Positions 39,874-51,399 of a stretch of DNA of 64,000 bases are shown piece after piece. A program made the position numbers and the translations under genes. The DNA is from Planococcus citri. Its lineage: Eukaryota; Arthropoda; Insecta; Hemiptera; Pseudococcidae. The first letter of the stretch is position 1; each line of letters opens with the position of its first letter. Below the pieces are notes generated by a model. The model searched no databases. It saw only the letters and a program-made list of their open reading frames with translations, and was not told the DNA's origin. The stretch is from positions 7,316,001-7,380,000 of the forward strand of contig NC_088681.1 in the NCBI RefSeq assembly GCF_950023065.1, given 5' to 3'.

Positions 39874-40559
39874 ATGTTTGATTCAGGTCCTCCAAGTATT
39901 GATTGGTGTATCACTGTACAAGTTTGTAATGTGGCATTTATTGGATTGCAGTGTGTGAATCAGTGTTTCTCATTGCAAATTTTTTAAAGAAGAATGTTCA
40001 TTATCAATCATTTATCTATAAATTGAATTTTCAGTTAGGTAGGTAGACCTACCTACTTAAAACCTCAATAAAAAATTGAAAAATATCCATCATAGTCCAG
40101 GAAAATTGGACAAAAAAAAGGGTCATTGGGAAACGTGAGGTAGAAAGCTTAAAATTGGTATACCGATCCATTTTTATGTGCTGAACACGAATCCGATGAG
40201 TCCCCGCTCGTCCCTGGTGAGCGTTCTACCCCTATTGTGGATCTAAGCCCCCCAAACCAGTTTTTTGCAATTTTCTCCCCCGCATTGCATTTTAGCGAAA
40301 AATATGTGGTTAGATAAAAGAATCTACGTCAAATTTCCGATCTAGTTATATATCAACTTTCCTTCCACCCCCAAGGGGGCCGGAGCTGGGCCCATTCAAA
40401 TGAGAGGGGTTGTCTAAAAAACACAAAAAAAACTATCGGCGCATAGGAGGGGTGAAACGGCCCCCCGAGAGCGTTCGGGTTGATACTAGCATGGAAAGTG
40501 GGTACCATCGAGAAGCTACCGCGTGAAAAATTTTAGATCCACACCACCTCCCCTTTTTG

Positions 40560-42345
40560 GGAACCCCCCTTTTTTAAAATTTCAATAACACTTTTCTCAG
40601 CTCCATTTCAGCCGATTTTGAAAATTTTTCTGGAAGTTATGTATATCCTTGGTAGGTATCTCCACAAAAATTTTCAACCCTCTACCCCCATATTTACCAC
40701 TCAAAATGGCGTTTTTTTCATTTTTTTATGCCTATTAACAATCAAGATTGCGAGGTACAATTTTGGAAACACGTTTTTTGGATGTATTCTTGACCCTCAG
40801 ACATCATATACTATATTCGAAATTTTTTCTTTGGTACGCCGTGGTGAAAAACTTGGAATAATGTATTGTAGGGGGATGGGGGGTGAAATGGGAATTTTGA
40901 GAAAAATGATTATCAATGAGTAGGGTATCGTTTTCATATGATTCAATACCGCTGAGCACGAATATGACCTCAGATTTTCTGCTACACTCACCTACCCCTC
41001 TCCAGAGTCCCTCAGCCCCCCTCAATTTTCACGATTTTTGAAATAAAGTTGTATTGATGACATTGGTTTTGTTGCTATGGGAAAATTACATAAGTGCATT
41101 GTTATTGTACATAAAATTTCTCGTAGAATGAGCTAGAGCACATGACTCCCCCCGAGGGGGTGGACCCTTGATTTTTTTGCTACACAGAAAACGTTACAAA
41201 TCTGTATGTGTACTGCACTGTACAGGTATACAGAGCATATGTGGCATAATAATATTCATGATAACTGTAACTTGAGTACGTATGAGTATGTATTTTATAA
41301 TTCAACGACTACCTACATGAAAAATCACGAGAAAAAAATATGGTAACGAAATACTAATTAAAAAAAAAAGTAAACAATGTTATGAGGGGGAGCCATGTGC
41401 TGTAGCTCATTCTACGAGAAATTTCATGTACAATAACAATGAACTTATGTAATTTTCCCATAGCAATGAAACCAACATCTCAAAATAACTTGATTTCGAA
41501 AATCATGAAAATTGAGGGGGGCTGAGGGGCTCTGGAGAGGGGAAGGTGAGTGCAGCAGAAAATCCTAAGTCATATTCGTGCTCAGCGGTATTGAATCATA
41601 TGAAAACGACACCAATGTCATCAAAATAATTTTATTTCAAAAATTGTGAAAATTTAGGGGGGCTGAGGGGCTCTGGAGAGGGGAAGGTGAGTGTAGCAGA
41701 AAATCTCAAGTCATATTCGTGCTCAGCGGTATCAAATCATATGAAAACGACACCAATGTCATCAAAATAACTTTATTTCAAAAATCATGAAAATTGAGGG
41801 GGGCTGAGGGGCTCTGGAGAGGCGAAGGTGAGTGCAGCAGAAAATCTTAAGTCATATTCGTGCTCAGCGGTATCGAATCATATGAAAACGACACCAATGT
41901 CATCAAAATAACTTTATTTCAAAAATTGTGAAAATTGAGGGGGGCTGAGGGACTCTGGGGAGGGGTAGGTGAGTGTAGCAGAAAATCTGAGGTCATATTC
42001 GTGCTCAGCGGTATTGAATCATATGAAAACGATACCCCACTCATTGATAATAATTTTTCTCAAAATTACCATTTCACCCCCCATCCCCCTACAATACATT
42101 ATTCCAAGTTTTCACCACGGCGCACCAAAGAAAAAATTTTGAATATAGTATATGATGTCTGAGGGTCAAGAATACATCCAAAAAACGTGTTTCCAAAATT
42201 GTACCTCGCAATCTTGATTGTTAATAGGCATAAAAAAAATGAAAAAAAACGGCATTTTGAGTGGTAAATATGGGGGGAGGGGGTTGAACCCAACAATGTT
42301 TCATTAAAATTTCAAAAATCCAAGGGCAGGGGCATTTTATCTATT
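40560..42345. repeat. inner foldback (inverted repeat) with a loop at about 41166-41379
   Basis: The left arm, about 40560-41165, is the reverse complement of parts of the right arm, 41380-42345. Outer arms match through accactcaaaatggcg/cggcattttgagtggt and the phrase around gtggtgaaaaacttgg. Inner arms match through gggaaaattacataag near 41079 and cttatgtaattttccc near 41450. Open frames at 40804-41025 (minus) and 41935-42162 (plus) are mirror copies of the same sequence (starting MRGAEGLW), as expected from the arms. No family was recognised for them. Confidence 0.88.
41460..42040 (+). repeat. 141-bp tandem repeat, four units, in the right arm only
   Basis: The phrase gctgaggggctctggagag or a close variant starts at 41521, 41662, 41803 and 41944, an exact 141-bp period. 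Each unit continues aggtgagtgcagcagaaaat, catattcgtgctcagcggta and atatgaaaacgacaccaatg. The left arm holds one equivalent unit (about 40940-41035, inverted), so the expansion is one-sided. Confidence 0.93.
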
Positions 42346-42425
42346 TTACTCTGGAATACCCTTTGAAAACAAAGACTATAACCGTAATCATGTGATTGTG
42401 ACGTCATGCGTCATGAGTATAGGAA

Positions 42426-42734
42426 AGCTAGCAAAAATTCACTCGCAGATCGCTAGAATTACACGAGCAAATCTAAGCATTTTCAAACTAGCTCAAGTGC
42501 GCGAGATGATCGCTTGCTTTTCGCGAGCATAAAACGAGCAAATCTAACAATTTTTAAAGTAGCTGAAATGCGCTAGATGATCGCTAGCTTTTTGCGAGCA
42601 TCTAAAACGCTAGTTTACAATCGCTAGCAAACTGCTTGATTTGCCTGAGGAAGGAATGTTGCTAGCTGGAAATCGCGAGAAATTCGCTAGATAAACGCGA
42701 GTCAGCGAGGTAAACGCGAGGTTCCGCTAGCAAA
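42426..42734. repeat. GCTAG-rich subterminal cluster, right
   Basis: It mirrors the left cluster, with frequent gctag, cgctag and gcgag motifs. A unit of about 65 bp is partly duplicated: acgagcaaatctaa(g/c)(c/a)a near 42464 and 42534, each followed by a gcgcgagatgatcgct-like phrase. Confidence 0.8.
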
Positions 42735-42844
42735 ACGCTTACGATTTTGTCAATTGGGAAAACTCATAATTTCTCCAGCAGCGATTCTATAATTAAAAAT
42801 AATAAAAAAATTCAATGTACCAAGACCATCCGACGAAAAAATCT

Positions 42845-43660
42845 GAAATTCAGTTTAGTCGACTGGAGACGATTTTAGGCAAGTATTTTGAATCCTCCAT
42901 GAATTTTTTTTTTTCAATTCCAATTTCCCAAAAAATGTCGTAAAATCTGTAAAAATGAATTTTACAGCCAATAAACACCTTCGTCAGCAATGAGTTATGA
43001 TGACCCCCCCCCCTCTTGGCCCAATCGCTCATCAACTTCCCCGAATCAGATTCTAGTATTTTTCAAAATTATCAGTTATGAAAATGAGTTTATTTTTATG
43101 GGTTTTAAGGCATTTTTCGAGAATCTGGAATTTTTAAAATACGACTGGAGACTCCAGAACGACTCGAGAAACCTCCTCAATCAACTCAGGCATGTTGAAA
43201 TTGGAGCATTAGGTAAATTTCAACTTTCCAACTTCATTGGGTGAAATTCTGTGAAAATTTCAATTTTTGAAAATCTACTGGAGGCTCCAGAACTGCTCAA
43301 AATAGACCGAAACCGTTTTCAATCGATTTCAGAGCTCAAAAATAGGCTACATGCCAAATTTCAGCTTTCTAGACCAATTTGGCAAAATTTTGATTTTTTT
43401 TCATCTTTTTTTGCCTAAAGATTTTTCAAAAATTCGCCAAAAATTGAAAAATCAACGCAGGTCTCCGAAATTTTCAGTGTGGTGGTTTCAGACCTTACTC
43501 TTTTCAAAAATCGCATCAATTTTTAAATCGGAGCTACTTTCAATCGATCAAACATGATCAATGAGGGGGGGGAGAGGATCTCAAAAAATAATAAATTTCA
43601 ATTTGGGTAAAATTTTGATTTTTTTTCCATTTTTTTGGCCTCCCCAAAAATTGGAATTTT
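42845..43660. repeat. CTGGAG-family repeat, opposite orientation
   Basis: The block is the reverse complement of the repeats at 35.6-39.3 kb. Markers are gactggagactccagaacga near 43143, actggaggctccagaactg near 43274, gccaaatttcagctttctag near 43352 and cagaccttactcttttc near 43489. Confidence 0.82.
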
Positions 43661-45404
43661 GTCAGGAGATGTATTTTTTTAATTCTCTTTCGATTTAGTT
43701 ATATTCAGTTAAAAAATAGTTCAGACTTCCCTTGCAAGTATATAGGTAACCAAAATTTTAGAATCTGAAGTTTATTTTTGGATTTCTGACCCTCTCTTTT
43801 CCTCTCTGAAAAACCCCCATGAGAAAAAAATTGGCCAAAAATCCGATCCCAATCGGAACAATACGATTAATTAAATTCACCATATAAACCTATCCAATCT
43901 CAAACACCCTTTCCTCTGGTCTTCTGGTCCCTTCATACAAATCGTGTTCCCCTTCCGGTTCCTTAATAAGTGAATCAACGACGCGTACTCTGCTCAACAA
44001 TCGGTGTAAAATCACATTGAATATTCATTGTTTATCAATGAAATGAAATGAAAAAAAAAACACTACATAGGTAGGTACATATTACTATTTCATTACATAC
44101 AAATGTATAATACGTACGGTACCACTCTTTCATCGTGTGTCTATGGTGTTTGATGTACGACGTCGTCGTCGTCGTCGTCGGTGTCAATACAACAGCCATA
44201 CATCGTTCGACAATAGACCACACAATATTCGTGTTAATCACCAATACTAATTCGGTTCAGATGAAAGCATTTTCGATTTCGGATCTGTCAAAACGACCGA
44301 CAACACGACCAGACGACGATGACAAGTGACGAGTGAAGAGCATCATAGCCTCGTACTATAAGTACTTGTATAGGTAGCATAGCATAGCACAGCATAGCAA
44401 GGTACCCAGTATACGATGGATTGAGTAAGGTACGTGTAATCGAATAGTGACACGCACCTTGGTGTTTTAATTATACGCTACTATATCGACGATATAATTA
44501 ACACGATTAAATTAGGCAGCTTGTATGTACAGTGTACACATAGTTTAGATGTTTTGTTTAATACAATTTATGTATGTACCTAGACCTACGTATATTTCTG
44601 TACTTCTCTTCTTTCAATTTCAATTTTTTTTCCTCCTAATACTGCACATTCAAGTACTAGGTAGTAGGTACATTACAAGTGCACCAAGAGAATCGGAATC
44701 GAAATGAAAATTGAAAAAAAAACACACACACACACTCATACATACGGTAAATCATTCGAGTGCGGTACGACGACGAGTTTGGTTATTTGATAGACTAAAC
44801 AAGGTTTTAACAGTTGATACCAATCAAGTGCTTACGCGGTTTCGGTTGTTTAAAAATGGTTGCGCGACATTAAAACGGTTTTACAGCGTTCGTAAACCAT
44901 CTGTGTGGTTTTTTAACAGCCACAGAATGCGTAGAAATGGGTGAAAAAACACACACATTACAAACGTATACTACCGTGTACCTCCTCTACCTACTCCTCG
45001 TAAAAGCACATAGAAAAATATGCTAACAGCTGTAGAAATATCGATAAAAAGATCAAAAATTGGCTCGAATTTGAGAGCATAGAGTGAAAAATTTCGTCTT
45101 CGAGAAGATATGTATAGTCGATCGTACTTGGGACTTGAGAGAGCGAGTAAGTATGACGATTAGTTAGGCCTCTATACAAAGAGGTACCTCTACCTATACG
45201 AAGAGACTTGGTACGTGGCTCGCGGTATGTTTAGGAAGAGGGGGGAGGGGGGAGGGGGTACCTTTTACCTATTAGCTTGGTATGGCGATCTGCTGCGATC
45301 GACGCGATGGATTAATTCCCTCGAAGGAGAAAAATATACTCGGGTATAAATAAATGTATATGGTAATGGTATTAAATTACAATAAAAAATTCAACGTCGC
45401 TAAC
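43661..45404. other. hth: unique intron sequence just downstream of exon B
   Basis: AT-rich with no gene. There is a CGT microsatellite at 44161-44180, a short agcatagcac repeat near 44378, and a G-rich gggaggggggaggggg run near 45241. Confidence 0.5.
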
Positions 45405-45546
45405 CTGTTTCGAAAATACGGCAATATCTTCGTTAAATGATTCGGAAGAGCAGACATCGCCTCCAGCGACATTCGGCTCTCTCGGGGTACACGTTGCCAA
45501 TTCGCACTTCTCAAATATTAAAGCTAACAAAGGAAACAAAGGGTGT
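45405..45546 (-). CDS. hth: homothorax/Meis exon B (start of MEIS N-terminal domain)
   Basis: This internal exon of 142 bases gives one base completing a Gly codon, then 47 codons. The peptide reads HPLFPLLALIFEKCEL, then ATCTPREPNVAGGDVC, then SSESFNEDIAVFSKQ. It is the opening of the MEIS/PKNOX N-terminal (homothorax) domain, which in this family binds the PBC-A region of Extradenticle/Pbx and drives its nuclear retention. The acceptor is a long T-rich tract ending ttttgcag; the donor is AAACAG|GTTAGC. The frame joins exon A exactly (GG + A = Gly, phase 2), and the exon ends in phase 0 after KQ, matching the vertebrate Meis exon boundary as I recall it. Asn stands where Gly is usual in PREPGVAGG. 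The rest of the domain, starting IR.EKP in relatives, and the homeodomain are not in the window. The high conservation and open frame argue for a functional gene. Confidence 0.96.
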
Positions 45547-45899
45547 CTGCAAAACAAAACAAAAAAAAACGTACAAAAATTAGTCAAAAATATTCATAAA
45601 TCATACTCAAAGTATCATAATTGTAAAAATATTGAGAAACTAACAAAAATAGCGAGTAAGTAGGTACTTTTCCACTCAAGATAATTGGCCGAAATTAAAA
45701 GCACAATTTTTAGAAAATGTGCCCAATAAAAATTATACCTCAAATTACCAAGTTTTCAGCGAAACTCTAAAATCATTAATTTTATTCTGCAAAAGATTCA
45801 AAGGTAGCTCAATTGGACGATTTTCAAAAGAAAATTGCTCAATATTCGTTCAATTTTTCGAATCATATTCAACGCACAAAAAAGCCCTTTGACCAATTT

Positions 45900-48200
45900 T
45901 GACAGTGCTAAAACAGAGGAGGAGGCTTCTTAATACAATCCTCAAGGCTCAAAATTAAAATAAATTACAAATTCATGAGCAGAAATGCAAAACGTTTACA
46001 GAACCCCTGAAAATCCAGTAGTTAATTTTATTGGGAGGGGGGGAGGGGAATTTTCAAAACTACATAAACTCGAGGGTAAAAACTTGAACAAAAATATCCC
46101 GAATTTTTTTCAAGCAATCGAACGGTCTTCTGTTCGAAAAAACCACCAATGAACCGTTCAAAATCCTATCATGGAGGAGGAGGGGAGGGGGACTCTAATA
46201 ATCTTCGAGATGCTCGCTTTGAGCGAAAATATCAATCGTGATTATCATAAAACAATCCAAATTCAGACTTCTGTTGAAAAAACTGTCAACCAATCGTTCA
46301 AGATCCGGTTATTAAAAATGGAGAAAGCACTCGATTATTTAAAATAAAATTTAAAGGGCTTTTATCGAAAAATATTCATTTGACAGATCAAAATCCAGTC
46401 ATTTTGGAGGGGAGGAGAGGAGAAAAAAAAGGAATTCTAGCAACAAAAAAACTGGCGAAAAATCGAACAGAAATATGGGGTCTTTTTTATCGTTCAAGAT
46501 CTGATAATCTAAGGCGGAAAAAAGCCCCTGAACTTTTCAGACAAAATTATTCTGATTTTTTTCTGAGCATTCTGAAGGGATTTTGTGGGGAAAATCATCA
46601 CTGAATTGTTCTATTTGTAGTTTGAAACGGAGAAAGACCCATAAATTTTTCACGATTCCTGAAATGCAAAAATTTGACGAAAAAATTTCCAAAAAATGTT
46701 CCTAATTTTTTTTCAAAGCACTCTGAAGGGCTTTTGTTGGAAAATCGTCGCTGAATTGTTCAAACTAAAGATACTCGCGTTGCGAAAATTTGACAAAGAA
46801 ATTTCTGATGAAAATATCCTGATTTTTTTTTTTTTAAGCATTCTGGAGGGCTTCTGTTGAAAAATTATCTGCACTAAATGGTTCCAAATACAATTCATTT
46901 GAGTGGATGGAGGAGAAAGGGAAGCTGCCAGATTTCACAATAATTCTCAATTGAGCGAAAATATTGTCGATTTTATTCCAGCCACGTAAAAAATGTTGAG
47001 ATAGGATTTTTTTTTCATTTTTATGCAATTTTTTTCAACTTGTGTAATTTTATTAAATTTTAGATATTTTTTAAATATTCCTCAATTTTTTTTGGAGTTT
47101 TAAAACAATAAAAACTCACTCGAATAGGAGATTACGAGTGCCAGAGTTTTTTAAAGCAGTGACCCTTCCCCCTTCCCTTTCCCTCGCCCCGCTCATTAAA
47201 GAGTTTTTTTGACGCAGAAATTGAAATATTTTTGTAATTAAATCAATCAATCAATATTTTAAGTTCCAAAAATACCATTTCAAAATATGGTCTTCGAACA
47301 GACTGGGAAGGGGAGTTAGATACCTCAAAATCTTGATAGTGATTATTTCTTCCATTTTGGAATATTTTTTGACTTTTTTATAGTTCTAAAACTGGACGAT
47401 AGATTTCATTCTTGAAAATTTTTTAGTCGCAATTTACTTATCTACCTACATAAATTTTTGATTTCTGATTTGAAATGAGGAGTACTTTGGATTTGGAGGT
47501 CGAGACACTTGGAAAGAGCTGAAATAAAAGGTCTGAATGCTCCCAAAAATTGTACTCGCATTTTTAGAAGATGAAAGAGGCAACGAAACGTTTAAAAATA
47601 CACGAAGCTGTGATATTCTTCAAATTTTGAGGCATTTCAAGCCTTCCTCTTGGGTCCCAAATCAAATGTCCCTCATCTAATTTCACTTTCTCAGTTAAAA
47701 AATTATCAAATCAGGCGAATTTTTGCAGTTTTCCTAAATTTTGAAGCTCATGAAGTCTCTCAAACTACTTAGCCCAAAGAAGTTGAAATCCTCCAAGATG
47801 GAGGTGTTTGTGCATAATTTGGCTTTTCTGGAGTCGAAAATGAAGTTGGTGCGATTTCAGAATGCCCAAGAATTACTCGGATGCTGATTTTTTTTTCTAA
47901 ATCTTTGCGAGAATTAGTCCCCCCTCCCTCCCCTCACACCCTTTCTTAGTTCATCTCAGAATCTTGAAGATTAAAAATAATCACGCACATTCAATTTTTT
48001 GGCCAAAAAAATCACAAAATGAAACCATTTTAATATAGGGGGAGGGGGGGAGGTAAGGGGAGGAGGAGGAATAAAATTTGAACTTTCAAAATAAGAGCCA
48101 GCCTACTCTGTCACCCCCTCCTTCCTTCTACCTCAGCTTCATACCCAAATTTGGTGAATTTTTCGCTGTTTTTCAAAGTTTTGAAGCTCATGAAACCCGT
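45900..48200. repeat. left arm of a large diverged inverted repeat
   Basis: Read left to right, this arm matches the reverse complement of 51.4-53.6 kb in order. Matching pairs include gagatgctcgctttgagcga (near 46207) with the complement near 53160, and atcgttcaagatc plus acactcgat. Others are caagatctgataatctaagg, gggcttttgttggaaaatcg, and cccaaatcaaatgtccctca with caggcgaatttttgc. The last is cttagttcatctcagaatct near 47945. Divergence with small gaps shows an old structure. Frames at 46380-47028 are not genes. Confidence 0.82.
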
Positions 48201-51200
48201 CAAATGGACCCAAAGAGGTTAAAGTCCTCTGAGGTCTTCCCAGGTTATCTCTAGTTCCTGATACCTAAAAAATTATCGTAGCTCATAAAATCACTCGAGG
48301 AGTGGGAAAAAGGGAATAAAATTTTGAAGTTTCAAATAAAAGCCCCGTTGATCCCCCCCCCTTCCTCCTCCCTCCACAGATCTTGGCTTCATAAGCACTC
48401 ATCGAAAGGTTTGTCGATTATAATTGATAAAGTTCGCGGCGATGGTGATGTTTGGATAAACTTGACACATTCCAATTCCTTTCTTTTTTTCATTAGGTAA
48501 GTATTTTGAGTGCTGCGTTTACATTTTTTGAAGGATGTAAAAAATTTGAAAAAAAAAACATTTTCTGAAATTTTACTCCATTCAATGATCTTTAGCTACG
48601 ATGAGATTATTTTTTTTTCAGAATTTTTCATCTCAGTTTTTAAACAATAATTTACTCAACTCGAATGCCCCCATCTTCGCAGCAAAATATAACGAAAGAA
48701 ACATCAATAACCGTCATTCCTTCTAGGTATACCAAAAAATCAAAATTTATCGCATCGCCCAGCAACTTTTGATAAGAAAATTTTCCCACACTTTGTAACA
48801 TCTTACATCACCTCGTCCTTTTACCTCCACATCTCCAAAAAATAGTTGGTAACTACCGCATAAATTCCAATAAGTCATTTTTTTCATCCATTGTCAACGC
48901 TGTCGTTGAATTTTATCAACACCCTCCCACGAGACCTTTGAAAATGCCTATCCCGTGTTCCTATAGATACCGATCAAATCTCTGTCTCTCTCTCTCTTCA
49001 GCTATTACGTTTGTCAATGTACAAGAAGGAGGGTTGTGCATCGGATCAAAAAAAATTATAAAATCAACCATTCGATTCACAACAGATTCCACGTATAGAT
49101 TATTGTTATAAAAGGTATGCTATCTATGCTGTATGGTGGTGGTGGTGTAATCGCGTATAGAGAGGAGAGACTCCCTGCTAAGATTGATAGGTAGCAGGTG
49201 CAAATTGTTACCTATAGGAGGATACCCGGGCACAAATCGTCGTTCGATTACTCTCTTATTAAAAAGGCACACGAGAGATCGAGAGATCGAGAGAGAGAGG
49301 ACAAAACAGGTACGTGACGAATTACCCAAGTCATACTGCTGTGGCGTTTGCGTTTGGTTTTGGCCACACTTCACATAGGCCTATAGTAAATGTCTTATAA
49401 CCTAGTGGTGGCAGCCCAAATTGAGAAAATCAGACCTCCGGTCGTGTAATTATATAGGTATAAAAGACCTATGATTTTCTGCGACGACCGAGTCAACCCT
49501 ATTATTAGGCTATTATTGGGGACCAGTGCTTAGTTAGTTGTTCTACTCCTGACATTAAAGTCCCCCCCCCACCCCGCCTATTTGGAATGTGCTCTCTGTA
49601 CAATTTATAAAATAAGTACACGCGAGTCGCTACCTCTATACTTACTTACTCCTCGTATACAACGAGTACTACTAATATAAAGGTGTAGCTTAATTTCGAT
49701 TTAATAGTAGTACCTACACGTTTAAAAAATATCATAAAATGCCTAAGCTGATCATCTCTTCTATAAAGTAATCGTCATAGTACCTATCCATCGCTTAAGT
49801 GGGTATTTACGAGATGGACGAAGATGGAGATTATTTAATCGCGTTGAGAATAGAATCGAGTGCTCGAACATCGAACCGTCGTCGTTGGACGTTTCATAAA
49901 TATGGAAATATTTTAATCGTTATATCGAGCGAACTTTCTTATTTCCATGAGCAAAATCCACTTTTTTTTTATACAGGTATATAGTATAAGGTAAATTCGC
50001 TGCTGTAGAAAAAAAAATACCAACGAGGAAATTTTAAAATAACCACAACATAACCACATCAATATCGCTGGTTCGGTTTTGGCTGGACTCTGGACTCTGG
50101 ACAGAGGACGTAGGTAGGTGGGGGGTACCTCTACATATAGTTTTATAAAAGAAGAGGAAAGAAAAAGGAGAAAAAAACTCACCAAGACCTAACACGTTGT
50201 CCAGGAAACGCTGAATCATGTATATAAAAATGGGCACACACGGCGAACCGTTAATATAGTAAACACATTATAAACAATACGAAAGAGAGATACACGAGTA
50301 CGAGAGTCTTACAAGAGTGTGTAGAGTTAAGCAAGTCACCGCATTGTCCGATACGTGTTTGACAAAAACTTTAATGAACCAAACATTTTTTTCACCAAAT
50401 ACAAGACTGTATAATATACTATATAACGCGTGTATTGTACTCGTATTCGCGCTCATATATCGTGATTAATTTCTCCATATACGAGTATATGTAGTATGTA
50501 CCGAAGATAATTCGCGATTCGTGCAAAGAAATGCGCTCAGAACGGCTTCTCTTAATAACTTATTTTTATAATATTATAGGTATAAGTATATGTATTATGG
50601 CCGAGGGAAAGAAAGAGTTGAAAAAAATATTATTATACATGAAAATTCTCGTATTTTTGCCGCCTCGCGATACCTAAACGCACGCATATGTGAGAATGTA
50701 CATGAGATAATCGATGTACAACTTGCGAAAATATTCTACGAGATGGGTATAAATTACCGTTCGAAGAGGTGTCCTAACTTTTTTTTTTTGCTAACGTGAT
50801 GAATCAGTTTTATAAATATAACGAAGCTTCGAACGAAATTCAATGAGGTTTACCTATGACTTTTTACGATTTTCTAGACCAATTTTCCAGAATTTGAGGC
50901 ATAATTTTGATGAGATTTTTATTTCGGTGCTCATCCTGGAGGGAGGGGGGGATTCGAAATCATTGAAAATAGAAGCTTTATAAAAATTCGATTTAAAATC
51001 ACATACTCGATATTGTTTAGTTTGAATTTAAAACTATACTCGAAAAAAAATGGTGAAAGAGAAGGTGGTGGGAGGGGGCAAACTCTCAGCCACAATTTGT
51101 TCAGAAAATATTGATATTTCTAGCATATAAGAGCAGTAAGGGCAATTCCCTGGTTGCCAATTTTTCCTCTAAACTGTAACTACTTTGCAATAAAAATTAA

Positions 51201-51399
51201 AAAATTAAACAATATTTGTATCGTCTTTCTGCGATGATTTTCCCTTCAAGCATGCCAGAAAAATAAAGCAGACACTTCTAGAAAATTAGCTTCTCAGAGA
51301 AATAATTTTTCTGACTTTTCTCAATTTTCCTGACTTTTTTACTTTTTTTTCCTTCAATTTATTCGATTTTTCAAAAATATCAACTTCACACAAAATGGT
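48201..51399. other. loop between the inverted arms
   Basis: This is mostly unique AT-rich sequence with many taggta phrases and no gene recognised. The first 200 bp contain a further weak copy of the arm repeat (cccccccccttcctcctccc near 48352). Confidence 0.5.

Larger units (their letters stand above)
39345..42758. mobile_element. candidate non-autonomous DNA transposon with 14-bp TIRs and GCTAG-rich ends
   Basis: A perfect 14-bp inverted pair, cccaattgacaaaa at 39345-39358 and ttttgtcaattggg at 42745-42758, bounds 3.4 kb. Just inside both ends lie clusters of gctag/gctagc motifs (39372-39629 and 42426-42734), resembling the subterminal repeats that many DNA transposons use for transposase binding. 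The interior holds a tRNA-like sequence and an inner foldback. No target-site duplication beyond aa is visible and there is no transposase frame, so the superfamily is open. Alternatively this is several insertions nested by chance. Confidence 0.55.
1..45404 (-). other. hth: intron downstream of exon B (at least 45.4 kb, 3' end not in window)
   Basis: It starts with the donor GTTAGC at 45404 and continues past the left end of the window. I searched the minus strand by eye for the next family segments (IR.EKP, LRFHLLELEKVHEL, DNFCHRYISCLKGKMP, WFINARRR) and saw none. A 51-base exon could still have been missed. The content is mainly repeats, listed separately, with AT-rich unique stretches between them. 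Confidence 0.75.
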
